From positions 18,545,639 to 18,609,638 of the forward strand of contig NC_087067.1 of the NCBI RefSeq assembly GCF_963678635.1: a stretch of 64,000 nt of DNA, given 5' to 3'. Below, piece after piece: positions 35,101 to 46,921 of this stretch (within the stretch, counting starts at the first letter, position 1; every line of letters begins with the position of its first letter). The DNA comes from Symsagittifera roscoffensis (Eukaryota > Xenacoelomorpha > Acoela > Convolutidae). The notes beneath the pieces are model-generated. The model was given only the letters and a program-made list of their open reading frames with translations, was not told the origin of the DNA and did no database searches. The position numbers and the translations under genes were made by a program.

Positions 35101-37250
35101 TCGCACTGATGACAAAAAATCTAGGTCTGCAAAACAAGAAAAAGAAGCTCATTGAGAAATCTCAGGTGCTAGGGTGTAGCGGTTATCACGTCTGCCTCAA
35201 ACGCAGAAGGTCTCCAGTTCGATCCTGGACAGAATCAGAAAATCAATTATCATAAAAATGAATAATAATATGTGACCAAAAATTCATCAAGACATGCGAA
35301 GTTTTTCCGAAATTTTCGACAAACGCACTGATGACGAAAACTCCAGCTCTACAAAACAAGAAAAAGAAGCTACTTGAGAAAGCTCAGGTGCTGTGGTGTA
35401 GCCTTTATCACGTCTGCCTCCCTCACACGCAGAAGGTCTCCAGTTCGATCCTGGACAGCATCAGAAAATCTATTATCATGAAAATGAGGAATAAGGACTG
35501 TACAAAGATTTTGTTCGTTGAAAATAATATTTCAATTAAATCCAGAAAACTTGCCTGACATGTTACGAAAATACATTAGGACATGCGAAGTTTTACCGAA
35601 GTTTTCGACAAACGCACTAATGACAAAAATTCCAGGTCTACAAAACAAGAAAAAGAAGCTACTTGAGAAAGCCTAGGTGCTTTGGTGTAGCGGTTATCTC
35701 GTCTGCCTCACACGCAGGTCTACAATTCGATCCTGGACAGCATCAGAAAGTCAACTATCATGAAAATGATGAATAAGGACTGTACAAAGATTTTGTTCGT
35801 TGAAAATAATATTTCAATTAAATCCAGAAAACTTGCCTGACATGTTACGAAAATACATTAGGACATGCGAAGTTTTACCGAAGTTTTCGACAAACGCACT
35901 GATGACAAAAATTCCAGGTCTGCAAAACAAGAAAAAGAAGCTACTTGAGAAAGCTCAGGTGCTGTGGTGTAGCGGTTATCACGTATGCCTCATACGCAGG
36001 TCTACAATTCGATCCTGGACAGCATCAGTAATTCAACTATAATGAAAATGATGAATATGGACTGTAAAAAGATTTTGCTCGTTGGAAATTATGTTCCAAC
36101 TAACCTCAGAAAAATTGCCTGACATGTGACGAAAATACATTAAGACATGCGAAGTTTTCGACAAACGCACTGATGACAAAAATTCCAGGTCTACAAAACA
36201 AGAAAAAGAAGCTACTTGAGAAAGCTCAGGTGCTGTGGTGTAGCGGTTATCACGTCTGCCTCACACGCAGGTCTACAATTCGATCCTGGACAGCATCAGA
36301 AAGTCAACTATCATGAAAATGATGAATAAGGAGTGTACAAAGATTTTGCTCGTTGGAAATTATGTTTCAACTAACTCCAGAAAATTTTCCTGACATGTGA
36401 CGAAAATACATTAAGAAATGCGAACTTTACCGAACTTTTCGACAAACGCACTGATGACCAAAATTTCAAGTCTGCAAAACAAGAAAAAGAAGCTACTTGA
36501 GAAAGCTCAGGTGCTGTGGTGTAGCGATTATCACGTCTGCCTCACACGCAGAAGGTCTCCAGTTGGATCCTGGACAGCATCAGAAAGTCGATTAATATAA
36601 AAATTATGAATAAGGACTGTACAAAGATTTTGTTCGTTGAAAATTATATTTCATTTAACTCCAGAAAACATGCCTGACACGTGACGAAAATTCATTAAGA
36701 CATGCGAAGTTTTTCCGAAATTTTCGACAAACGCACTGATGACAAAAATTCCAGGTCTGCAAAACAAGAAAAAAAAAGCTACTTGAGAAAGCTCAGGTGC
36801 TGTGGTGTAGCAGTTATCACGTCTGCCACACACGCAGGTCTACAGATCGATCCTGGACAGCATCAGAAATTCAACTATCATAACAATGATGAATCAGGAC
36901 TATACAAAGATATTATCCGTTGAAAATTATATTTCAACTAACTCCAGAAAAATTGCCTGACTCGTGACGAAAAAACATTAAGACATGCGAAGTTTTAACG
37001 AAATTTTCTACAATCGCACTGATGACAAAAAATCTAGGTCTGCAAAACAAGAAAAAGAAGCTCATTGAGAAATCTCAGGTGCTAGGGTGTAGCGGTTATC
37101 ACGTCTGCCTCAAACGCAGAAGGTCTCCAGTTCGATCCTGGACAGAATCAGAAAATCAAGTATCATAAAAATGAATAATAATATGTGACCAAAAATTCAT
37201 CAAGACATGCGAAGTTTTTCCAAAATTTTCGACAAACGCACTGATGACGA
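32170..37250. repeat. Higher-order repeat, period about 1923 bp, two full copies and a partial third
   Basis: The block 32170-34092 recurs at 34093-36015 with very few differences (for example matching units at 32392/34315 and 33465/35388), and a shortened third copy runs to about 37250. The block contains CAC, CACACAC-loop, CAA and insertion-type tRNA units in fixed order. Confidence 0.8.
33242..33314 (+). tRNA. tRNA-like body with anticodon CAA
   Basis: The anticodon loop is CTCAAAC, giving CAA (a leucine anticodon) in a valine body. The T arm and anticodon stem are intact, but the acceptor has two mismatches (GGTGCTA with CAGAATC). Copies lie near 35165 and 37080 through block duplication. 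It is most likely a pseudogene. Confidence 0.4.
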
Positions 37251-38681
37251 AAACTCCAGGTCTACAAAACAAGAAAAAGAAGCTACTTGAGAAAGCTCAG
37301 GTGCTGTGGTGTAGCCTTTATCACGTCTGCCTCCCTCACACGCAGAAGGTCTCCAGTTCGATCCTGGACAGCATCAGAAAATCTATTATCATGAAAATGA
37401 GGAATAAGGACTGTACAAAGATTTTGCTCGCTGGAAATTATATTTCAAGTAACTCCTGAAAAATTGCCTAATATGTGACCAAAAATTTATCAAGACATGC
37501 GAAGTTTTTCCGAAATTTTCGACAATTGCACTGATGACGAAAACTCCAGGTCTGCAAAACAAGAAAAAGAAGCTACTTGAGAAAGCTCAGGTGCTTTGGT
37601 GTAGCCTTTATCACGTCTGCCTCCCTCACACGCAGAAGGTCTCCAGTTCGATCCTGGACAGCATCAGAAAATCTATTATCATGAAAATGAGGAATAAGGA
37701 CTGTACAAAGATTTTGCTCGCTGGAAATTATATTTCAAATAACTCCAGAAAAATTGCCTGACACGTGACGAAAATTCATTAAGACATGCGAAGTTTTTCC
37801 GAAATTTTCGACAAATGCACAAAACAAGAAAAATAAGCTACTTGTGAAAGCTCAGGTGCTGTGGTGTAGCGGTTATCACGTCTGCCTCACACGCAGAAGG
37901 TCTCCAGTTCAATCCTGGACCGCGTCAGAAATCAATTATCATGAAAATGAGGAATAAGGACTGTACAAAGATTTTGCTCGTTGGAAATTATATTTCAATT
38001 AACTCCAGAAAAATTGCCTGACATGTGACCAAAAATACATTAAGACATGCGAAGTTTTTCCGAAATTTTCGACAAACGCACTGATGACAAAAATGCCAGG
38101 TCTGCAAAACAAGAAAAGAAGCTACTTGAGAAAACTCAGGTGCTGTGGTGTAGCGGTTATCACGTCTGCCTTACACGCAGAAGGTCTCCAGGTCGATCCT
38201 GGACAGCATCAGAAATCAATTATCATGCAAATGAGGAATAAGGACTGTACAAAGATTTTGCTCGTTGGAAATTATATTTCAATTAACTCCAGAAAAATTG
38301 CCTGACACGTGACGAAAATTCATTAAGACATGCGAAGTTTTTCCGAAATTTTCGACAAATGCACAAAACAAGAAAAAGAAGCTAATTGTGAAAGCTCAGG
38401 TGCTGTGGTGTAGCGGTTATCACGTCTGGCTCACACGCAGAAGGTCTCCAGTTCGATCCTGGACAGCATCAGAAAGTCGATTATTATAAAATGATGAATA
38501 AGGACTGTCCAAAGATTTTGTTCGTTGAAAATTTTATTCCAAGAACTCCTTAAAAATTGCCTAACATTTGACCAAAAATACATTAAGACATGCGAAGTTT
38601 TTCCGAAATTTTCGACAAACGCACTGATGAAAAAAATTCCAGGTCTGCAAAACAAGAAAAGAAGCTACTCGTGAAAACTCA

Positions 38682-38754
38682 GGTGCTGTGGTGTAGCGGT
38701 TATCACGTCTGCCTTACACGCAGAAGGTCTCCAGTTCGATCCTGGACAGCATCA
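38682..38754 (+). tRNA. tRNA-Val (anticodon TAC), intact body
   Basis: Complete cloverleaf with loop CTTACAC, perfect anticodon and T stems, the standard acceptor and A73. It is the first flawless TAC body in the window. TAC reads GTA and, by wobble, other valine codons. Confidence 0.75.
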
Positions 38755-39504
38755 GAAATCAATTATCATGAAAATGAGGAATAAGGACTGTACAAAGATT
38801 TTGCTCGTTGGAAATTATATTTCAATTAACTCCAGAAAAATTGCCTGACACGTGACAAAAATTCATTAAGACATGCGAAGTTTTTCCGGAATTTTCGATA
38901 AACGCACTGATGACAAAAACTCCAGGTCTGCAAAACAAGAAAAAGAAGCTACTTGAGAAAGCTCCGGTGCTGTGGTGTACCGGTTATCAGTCTGCCTCAC
39001 ATGCAGGTCTACAGTTCGCTCCTGGACAGCATCAGAAAGTCAACTATCATGAAAATGACGAATAAGGACTGTACAAAGGTTTTGCTCGCTGAAAATTATA
39101 TTTCAATTAACTCCAGAAAATTGCCTGACACGTGACGAAAATTCATTAAGACATGCGAAGTTTTTCCAAAATTTTCGACAAATGCACAAAACAAGAAAAA
39201 GAAGCTACTTGTGAAAGCTCAGGTGGTGTGGTGTAGCGGTTATCACGTCTGCCGCACACGCAGAAGGTCTCCAGTTCGATCCTGGACATCATCAGAAAGT
39301 CGATAATTATAAAATGATGAATAAGGACTGTGCAAAGATTTTGTTCGTTGAAAATTATATTTCAAGAACTCCTGAAAAATTGCCTAACAAGTGACCAAAA
39401 ATACATTAAGACATGCGAAGTTTTTCCGAAATTTTCGACAAACGCACTGATGACAAAAATTCCAGGTCTGCAAAACAAGAAAAGAAGCTACTTGAGAAAA
39501 CTCA

Positions 39505-39577
39505 GATGCTGTGGTGTAGCGGTTATCACGTCTGCCTTACACGCAGAAGGTCTCCAGTTCGATCCTGGACAGCATCA
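39505..39577 (+). tRNA. tRNA-Val (anticodon TAC), fully Watson-Crick acceptor
   Basis: The acceptor is GATGCTG with CAGCATC, so the usual G-U at 2-71 becomes A-U and all seven pairs are Watson-Crick. The rest matches the intact TAC form. Confidence 0.75.
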
Positions 39578-39788
39578 GAAAATCAATTATCATGAAAATG
39601 AGGAATAAGGACTGTACAAAGATTTTGCTCGTTGGAAATTATATTTCAATTAACTCCAGAAAAATTGCCTGACACGTGACGAAAATTCATTAAGACATGC
39701 GAAGTTTTTCCGGATATTTCGACAAACGCACTGATGACAAAAATTTCAGGTCTGCAAAACAAGAAAAGAAGCTACTTGAGAAAACTCA

Positions 39789-39861
39789 GGTGCTGTGGTG
39801 TAGCGGTTATCACGTCTGCCTTACACGCAGAAGGTCTCCAGTTCGATCCTGGACAGCATCA
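39789..39861 (+). tRNA. tRNA-Val (anticodon TAC), intact body
   Basis: Flawless TAC body, one of a dense group in this zone. Its higher-order partner near 42299 has a broken anticodon stem (TCAGC), showing decay after the 2509-bp duplication. Confidence 0.75.
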
Positions 39862-40073
39862 GAAAATCAATTATCATGAAAATGAGGAATAAGGACTGTA
39901 CAAAGATTTTGCTCGTTGGAAATTATATTTCAATTAACTCCAGAAAAATTGCCTGACACGTGACGAAAATTCATTAAGACATGCGAAGTTTTTCCGGAAT
40001 TTTCGACAAACGCACTGATGACAAAAACTCCAGGTCTGCAAAACAAGAAAAAGAAGCTACTTGAGAAAACTCA

Positions 40074-40146
40074 GGTGCTGTGGTGTAGCGGTTATCACGT
40101 CTGCCTTACACGCAGAAGGTCTCCAGTTCGATGCTGGACAGCATCG
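40074..40146 (+). tRNA. tRNA-Val (anticodon TAC), T-loop variant
   Basis: All stems are paired. The T loop is TTCGATG and the discriminator is G rather than A. The same pair of changes occurs at 40335, 42583 and 43715, marking a subfamily. Confidence 0.6.
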
Positions 40147-40334
40147 GAAAATCAACTATCATGAAAACGACGAATAAGGACTGTACAAAGATTTTGCTCG
40201 CTGGAAATTATATTTCAATTAACTCCAGAAAAATTGCCTGACACGTGACGAAAATTCATTAAGACATGCGAAGTTTTTCCGAAATTTTCGACAAATGCAC
40301 AAAACAAGAAAAAGAAGCTACTTGTGAAAGCTCA

Positions 40335-40407
40335 GGTGCTGTGGTGTAGCGGTTATCACGTCTGCCTCACACGCAGAAGGTCTCCAGTTCGATGCTGGAC
40401 AGCATCG
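40335..40407 (+). tRNA. tRNA-Val (anticodon CAC), T-loop variant
   Basis: CAC body with the TTCGATG T loop and G73. Stems are intact. It lies among TAC units, and its linker begins with the shortened AAATGCACAAAACAAG form that lacks 33 bp of the usual linker. Confidence 0.6.
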
Positions 40408-40620
40408 GAAAATCAACTATCATGAAAACGACGAATAAGGACTGTACAAAGATTTTGCTCGTTGGAAATTATATTTCAATTAACTCCTGAAAAATTGCCT
40501 AACATGTGACCAAAAATACATTAAGACATGCGAAGTTTTTCCGAAATTTTCGACAAACGCACTGATGAAAAAAATTCCAGGTCTGCAAAACAAGAAAAAG
40601 AAGCTACTTGAGAAAACTCA

Positions 40621-40693
40621 GGTGCTGTGGTGTAGCGGTTATCACGTCTGCCTTACACGCAGAAGGTCTCCAGTTCGATCCTGGACAGCATCA
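40621..40693 (+). tRNA. tRNA-Val (anticodon TAC), intact body
   Basis: Flawless cloverleaf identical to the copy at 38682, including A73 and the A and B boxes. Confidence 0.75.
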
Positions 40694-41189
40694 GAAAGTC
40701 AACTATTATGAAAATGACGAATAAGGACTGTACAAAGATTTTGCTCGTTGGAAATTATGTTTCAATTAACTCCAGAAAAATTGCCTGACACGTGACGAAA
40801 ATTCATTAAGACATGCGAAGTTTTTCCGGAATTTTCGACAAACGCACTGATGACAAAAACTCCAGGTCTGCAAAACAAGAAAAAGAAGCTACTTGAGAAA
40901 ACTCAGGTGCTGTGGTGTAGCGGTTATCACGTCTGCCTCACACGCAGAAGGTCTCCAGTTCGATCCTGTACAGCATCAGAAAGTCGATTATTATAAAATG
41001 ATGAATAAGGACTGTGCAAAGATTTTGTTCGTTGAAAATTTTATTCCAAGAACTCCTGAAAAATTGCCTAACATGTGACCAAAAATACATTAAGACATGC
41101 GAAGTTTTTCCGAAATTTTCGACAAACGCACTGATGAAAAAAATTCCAGGTCTGCAAAACAAGAAAAAGAAGCTACTTGAGAAAACTCA

Positions 41190-41262
41190 GGTGCTGTGGT
41201 GTAGCGGTTATCACGTCTGCCTTACACGCAGAAGGTCTCCAGTTCGATCCTGGACAGCATCA
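41190..41262 (+). tRNA. tRNA-Val (anticodon TAC), intact body
   Basis: Flawless cloverleaf and the higher-order partner of the copy at 38682. Both copies of this duplicated unit have kept an intact body. Confidence 0.75.
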
Positions 41263-42582
41263 GAAAGTCAACTATTATGAAAATGACGAATAAGGACTGT
41301 ACAAAGATTTTGCTCGTTGGAAATTATGTTTCAATTAACTCCAGAAAAATTGCCTGACACGTGACGAAAATTCATTAAGACATGCGAAGTTTTTCCGGAA
41401 TTTTCGACAAACGCACTGATGACAAAAACTCCAGGTCTGCAAAACAAGAAAAAGAAGCTACTTGAGAAAGCTCCGGTGCTGTGGTGTACCGGTTATCAGT
41501 CTGCCTCACATGCAGGTCTACAGTTCGCTCCTGGACAGCATCAGAAAGTCAACTATCATGAAAATGACGAATAAGGACTGTACAAAGATTTTGCTCGCTG
41601 GAAATTATATTTCAATTAACTCCAGAAAATTGCCTGACACGTGACGAAAATTCATTAAGACATGCGAAGTTTTTCCAAAATTTTCGACAAATGCACAAAA
41701 CAAGAAAAAGAAGCTACTTGTGAAAGCTCAGGCGCTGTGGTGTAGCGGTTATCACGTCTGCCTCACACGCAGAAGGTCTCCAGTTCGATCCTGGACAGCA
41801 TCAGAAAGTCGATAATTATAAAATGATGAATAAGGACTGTGCAAAGATTTTGTTCGTTGAAAATTATATTTCAAGAACTCCTGAAAAATTGCCTAACAAG
41901 TGACCAAAAATACATTAAGACATGCGAAGTTTTTCCGAAATTTTCGACAAACGCACTGATGACAAAAATTCCAGGTCTGCAAAACAAGAAAAGAAGCTAC
42001 TTGAGAAAACTCAGGTGCTGTGGTGTAGCGGTTATCACGTCTGCGTTACACGCAGAAGGTCTCCAGTTCGATCCTGGACAGCATCAGAAAATCAATTATC
42101 TTGAAAATGAGGAATAAGGACTGTACAAAGATTTTGCTCGTTGGAAATTATATTTCAATTAACTCCAGAAAAATTGCCTGACACGTGACGAAAATTCATT
42201 AAGACATGCGAAGTTTTTCCGGAATTTTCGACAAACGCACTGATGACAAAAATTTCAGGTCTGCAAAACAAGAAAAGAAGCTACTTGAGAAAACTCAGGT
42301 GCTGTGGTGTAGCGGTTATCACGTCAGCCTTACACGCAGAAGGTCTCCAGTTCGATCCTGGACAGCATCAGAAAATCAATTATCATGAAAATGAGGAATA
42401 AGGACTGTACAAAGATTTTGCTCGTTGGAAATTATATTTCAATTAACTCCAGAAAAATTGCCTGACACGTGACGAAAATTCATTAAGACATGCGAAGTTT
42501 TTCCGGAATTTTCGACAAACGCACTGATGACAAAAACTCCAGGTCTGCAAAACAAGAAAAAGAAGCTACTTGAGAAAACTCA

Positions 42583-42655
42583 GGTGCTGTGGTGTAGCGG
42601 TTATCACGTCTGCCTTACACGCAGAAGGTCTCCAGTTCGATGCTGGACAGCATCG
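42583..42655 (+). tRNA. tRNA-Val (anticodon TAC), T-loop variant
   Basis: Partner of the copy at 40074 in the 2509-bp repeat, with the same TTCGATG loop and G73 and all stems paired. Confidence 0.6.
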
Positions 42656-42867
42656 GAAAATCAACTATCATGAAAACGACGAATAAGGACTGTACAAAGA
42701 TTTTGCTCGCTAGAAATTATATTTCAATTAACTCCAGAAAAATTGCCTGACACGTGACGAAAATTCATTAAGACATGCGAAGTTTCTCCGGAATTTTCGA
42801 CAAACGCACTGATGACAAAAACTCCAGGTCTGCAAAACAAGAAAAAGAAGCTACTTGAGAAAACTCA

Positions 42868-42940
42868 GGTGCTGTGGTGTAGCGGTTATCACGTCTGCCT
42901 TACACGCAGAAGGTCTCCAGTTCGATCCTGGACAGCATCA
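42868..42940 (+). tRNA. tRNA-Val (anticodon TAC), intact body
   Basis: Flawless TAC body. It is duplicated at 44000 by the 1132-bp repeat. Confidence 0.75.
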
Positions 42941-43429
42941 GAAAGTCAACTATTATGAAAATGACGAATAAGGACTGTACAAAGATTTTGCTCGTTGGAA
43001 ATTATGTCTCAATTAACTCCAGAAAAATTGCCTGACACGTGACCAAAAATTCATCAAGACATGCGAAGTTTTTCCGAAATTTTCGACAAACGCACTGATG
43101 ACGAAAACTCCAGTGCGATCCTGGACAGAAAAAGAAGCTACTTGAGAAAGCTGAGGTAGCGGTTATCACGTCTGCCTTGCACGCAGAAGGTCTCCAGTGC
43201 GATCCTGGGCAGCATCGGAAAGTCGATTTTTTTCAAAATGATTAATAAGGACTGTACAAGGATTTTGTTCGTTGAAAATTTTATTTCAAGTAACTCCTGA
43301 AAAATTGCCTAATATGTGACCAAAAATTCATCAAGACATGCGAAGTTTTTCCGAAATTTTCGACAAACGCACTGATGACGAAAACTCCAGGTCTGCAAAA
43401 CAAGAAAAGAAGCTACTTGACAAAACTCA

Positions 43430-43502
43430 GGTGCTGTGGTGTAGCGGTTATCACGTCTGCCTTACACGCAGAATGTCTCCAGTTCGATCCTGGACAGCAT
43501 CA
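43430..43502 (+). tRNA. tRNA-Val (anticodon TAC), variable-loop variant
   Basis: Stems are intact, with the variable loop changed to ATGTC. A second copy is at 44562-44634. Confidence 0.55.
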
Positions 43503-43714
43503 GAAAATCAATTATTATGAAAATGAGGAATAAGGACTGTACAAAGATTTTGCTCGTTGGAAATTATATTTCAATTGACTCCAGAAAAATTGCCTGACTT
43601 GTGACGAAAATTCATTAAGACATGCAAAGTTTTTCCGAAATTTTCGACAAACGCACTGATGACAAAAACTCCAGGTCTGCAAAACAAGAAAAAGAAGATA
43701 ATTGAGAAAATTCG

Positions 43715-43787
43715 GGTGCTGTGGTGTAGCGGTTATCACGTCTGCCTTACACGCAGAAGGTCTCCAGTTCGATGCTGGACAGCATCG
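43715..43787 (+). tRNA. tRNA-Val (anticodon TAC), T-loop variant
   Basis: All stems are paired, with the TTCGATG loop and G73. The flanking linker has ATTCGGG in place of the usual CTCAGG. Confidence 0.55.
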
Positions 43788-43999
43788 GAAAATCAACTAT
43801 CATGAAAACGACGAATAAGGACTGTACAAAGATTTTGCTCGCTAGAAATTATATTTCAATTAACTCCAGAAAAATTGCCTGACACGTGACGAAAATTCAT
43901 TAAGACATGCGAAGTTTCTCCGGAATTTTCGACAAACGCACTGATGACAAAAACTCCAGGTCTGCAAAACAAGAAAAAGAAGCTACTTGAGAAAACTCA

Positions 44000-44072
44000 G
44001 GTGCTGTGGTGTAGCGGTTATCACGTCTGCCTTACACGCAGAAGGTCTCCAGTTCGATCCTGGACAGCATCA
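44000..44072 (+). tRNA. tRNA-Val (anticodon TAC), intact body
   Basis: Flawless TAC body, an identical duplicate of the copy at 42868. Confidence 0.75.
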
Positions 44073-45422
44073 GAAAGTCAACTATTATGAAAATGACGAA
44101 TAAGGACTGTACAAAGATTTTGCTCGTTGGAAATTATGTCTCAATTAACTCCAAAAAAATTGCCTGACACGTGACCAAAAATTCATCAAGACATGCGAAG
44201 TTTTTCCGAAATTTTCGACAAACGCACTGATGACGAAAACTCCAGTGCGATCCTGGACAGAAAAAGAAGCTACTTGAGAAAGCTGAGGTAGCGGTTATCA
44301 CGTCTGCCTTGCACGCAGAAGGTCTCCAGTGCGATCCTGGGCAGCATCGGAAAGTCGATTTTTTTCAAAATGATTAATAAGGACTGTACAAGGATTTTGT
44401 TCGTTGAAAATTTTATTTCAAGTAACTCCTGAAAAATTGCCTAATATGTGACCAAAAATTCATCAAGACATGCGAAGTTTTTCCGAAATTTTCGACAAAC
44501 GCACTGATGACGAAAACTCCAGGTCTGCAAAACAAGAAAAGAAGCTACTTGACAAAACTCAGGTGCTGTGGTGTAGCGGTTATCACGTCTGCCTTACACG
44601 CAGAATGTCTCCAGTTCGATCCTGGACAGCATCAGAAAATCAATTATCATGAAAATGAGGAATAAGGACTGTACAAAGATTTTGCTCGTTGGAAATTATA
44701 TTTCAATTGACTCCAGAAAAATTGCCTGACTTGTGACGAAAATTCATTAAGACATGCAAAGTTTTTCCGAAATTTTCGACAAACGCACTGATGACAAAAA
44801 CTCCAGGTCTGCAAAACAAGAAAAAGAAGATACTTGAGAAAATTCGGGTGCTGTGTTGTAGCGGTTATCACGTCTGCCTTACACGCTGAAGGTCTCCAGT
44901 TCGATCCTGGACAGCATCAGAAATTCGATTATTTTTAAATGATGAATAAGGACTGTACAAAGATTTTGCTCGTTGGAAATTATATTTCAATTAACTCCAG
45001 AAAAATTGCCTGACACGTGACGAAAATTCATTAAGACATGCGAAGTTTTTCCGAAATTTTCGACAAACGCACTGATGACAAAAACTCCAGGTCTGCAAAA
45101 CAAGAAAAAGAAGCTACTTTAGAAAGCTGAGATGTTGTGGTGTAGCGGTTATCACGTCTGCCTTGCACGCAGAAGGTCTCCAGTGCGATCCTGGACAGCA
45201 TCAGAAAGTCGATTATTTTCAAAATGATTAATGAGGACTGTACAAGGATTTTGTTCGTTGAAAATTATATTTCAAGTAACTCCTGAAAAATTGACTAATA
45301 TGTGACCAAAAATTCATCAAGACATGCGAAGTTTTTCCGAAATTTTCGACAAACGCACTGATGACGAAAACTCCAGGTCTGCAAAACAAGAAAAAGAAGC
45401 TACTTGAGAAAGCTCAGGTGCT

Positions 45423-45479
45423 GTGGTGTAGCGGTTATCACGTCTGCCAAACACGCAGACGTGATAACCGCTACACCAC
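45423..45479. repeat. tRNA 5'-half palindrome, copy 1
   Basis: A 25-bp arm (45423-45447, from the last acceptor bases through the 5' anticodon stem) is followed by a 7-nt loop CAAACAC. Its perfect reverse complement follows at 45455-45479, replacing the 3' anticodon stem, variable loop and most of the T arm. The unit then resumes at CGATCCTGGACAGC. The RNA would be a 25-bp hairpin capped by an anticodon-like loop. Confidence 0.95.
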
Positions 45480-46284
45480 CGATCCTGGACAGCATCAGAA
45501 AGTCAATTATCAAAAAAATGATGAATCATGACTGTACAAACATTTTGTTTGTTGAAAATTATATTTCAACTAACTCCAGAAAAATTGCCTGACTTGTGAC
45601 GAAAATTCATTAAGACATGCAAAGTTTTTCCGAATTTTTCGACAAACGCACTGATGACAAAAACTCAAGGTCTGCAAAACAAGAAAAAGAAGATACTTGA
45701 GAAAATTCGGGTGCTGTGTTGTAGCGGTTATCACGTCTGCCTTACACACTGAAGGGCTCCAGTTCAATTCTGGACAGCATCAGAAAGTCGATTATTTTTA
45801 AATGATGAATAAGGACTGTACAAAGATTTTGCTCGTTGGAAATTATATTTCAATTAACTCCAGAAAAATTGCCTGGCACGTGAAAAAAATTCATTAAGAC
45901 AAGCGAAGTTTTTCCGAAATTTTCGACAAACGCACTGATGACAAAAACTCCAGGTCTGCAAAACAAGAAAAAGAAGCTACTTGAGAAAGCTGAGGTGCTG
46001 TGGTGTAGCGGTTATCACGTCTGCCTTGCACGCAGAAGTTCTCCAGTGCGATCCTGGACAGCATCAGAAAGTCTATTAATTTCAAAATGATTAATAAGGA
46101 CTGTACAAGGATTTTGTTCGTTGAAAATTATATTCAAGTAACTCCTGAAAAATTGCCTAATATGTGACCAAAAATTCATCAAAACATGCGAAGTTTTTCC
46201 GAAATTTTCGACAATTGCACTGATGACGAAAACTCCAGGTCTGCAAAACAAGAAAAAGAAGCTACTTGAGAAAGCTCAGGTGCT

Positions 46285-46341
46285 GTGGTGTAGCGGTTAT
46301 CACGTCTGCCAAACACGCAGACGTGATAACCGCTACACCAC
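46285..46341. repeat. tRNA 5'-half palindrome, copy 2
   Basis: Same 25-bp perfect inverted repeat and CAAACAC loop as at 45423, in a separate satellite unit about 862 bp downstream. It was spread by block duplication. Confidence 0.95.
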
Positions 46342-46848
46342 CGATCCTGGACAGCATCAGAAAGTCAATTATCAAAAAAATGATGAATCATGACTGTACA
46401 AACATTTTGTTTGTTGAAAATTATTTTTCAACTAACTCCAGAAAAATTGCCTGACTTGTGACGAAAATTCATTAAGACATGCAAAGTTTTTCCGAATTTT
46501 TCGACAAACGCACTGGTGACAAAAACTCCAGGTCTGCAAAACAAGAAAAAGAAGATACTTGAGAAAATTCGGGTGCTGTGTTGTAGCGGTTATCACGTCT
46601 GCCTTACACGCTCCAGTTCGATCCTGGACAGCATAAGAAAGTCGATTATTTTTAAATGATGAATAAGGACTGTACAAAGATTTTGCTCGTTGGAAATTAT
46701 GTTTCAATTAACTCCAGAAAAATTGCCTGACACGTGAAAAAAAATTCATTAAGACAAGCGAAGTTTTTCCGAAATTTTCGACAAACGCACTGATGACAAA
46801 AACTCCAGGTCTGCAAAACAAGAAAAAGAAGCTACTTGAGAAAGCTGA

Positions 46849-46921
46849 GGTGCTGTGGTGTAGCGGTTATCACGTCTGCCTTGCACGCAGAAGGTCTCCA
46901 GTGCGATCCTGGACAGCATCA
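46849..46921 (+). tRNA. tRNA-like body with anticodon TGC
   Basis: The anticodon loop is CTTGCAC, giving TGC (an alanine anticodon) in a valine body. Acceptor, anticodon and T stems are paired, but the T loop is TGCGATC, which breaks the invariant TTC and weakens the B box. It probably derives from a TAC unit by one A-to-G change. Similar units are at 45130, 45995 and 50984. Confidence 0.45.

Larger units (their letters stand above)
38430..42760. repeat. Higher-order repeat, period about 2509 bp, two copies
   Basis: The block starting near 38430 recurs from 40938. Paired units such as 38967/41478 (with the unusual GTGTACCGGTTATCAGTC deletion) and 39789/42299 keep their private mutations. The copies end in differing units near 42760. 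Confidence 0.75.
42540..44804. repeat. Higher-order repeat, 4 units, period 1132 bp, two copies
   Basis: Units 42583, 42868, 43153 and 43430 recur at 43715, 44000, 44287 and 44562. The copies share a truncated unit in which the acceptor and part of the D arm are replaced by a misplaced T-arm fragment (TGCGATCCTGGACAG inside the linker near 43110 and 44243). This indicates very recent duplication. Confidence 0.8.
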
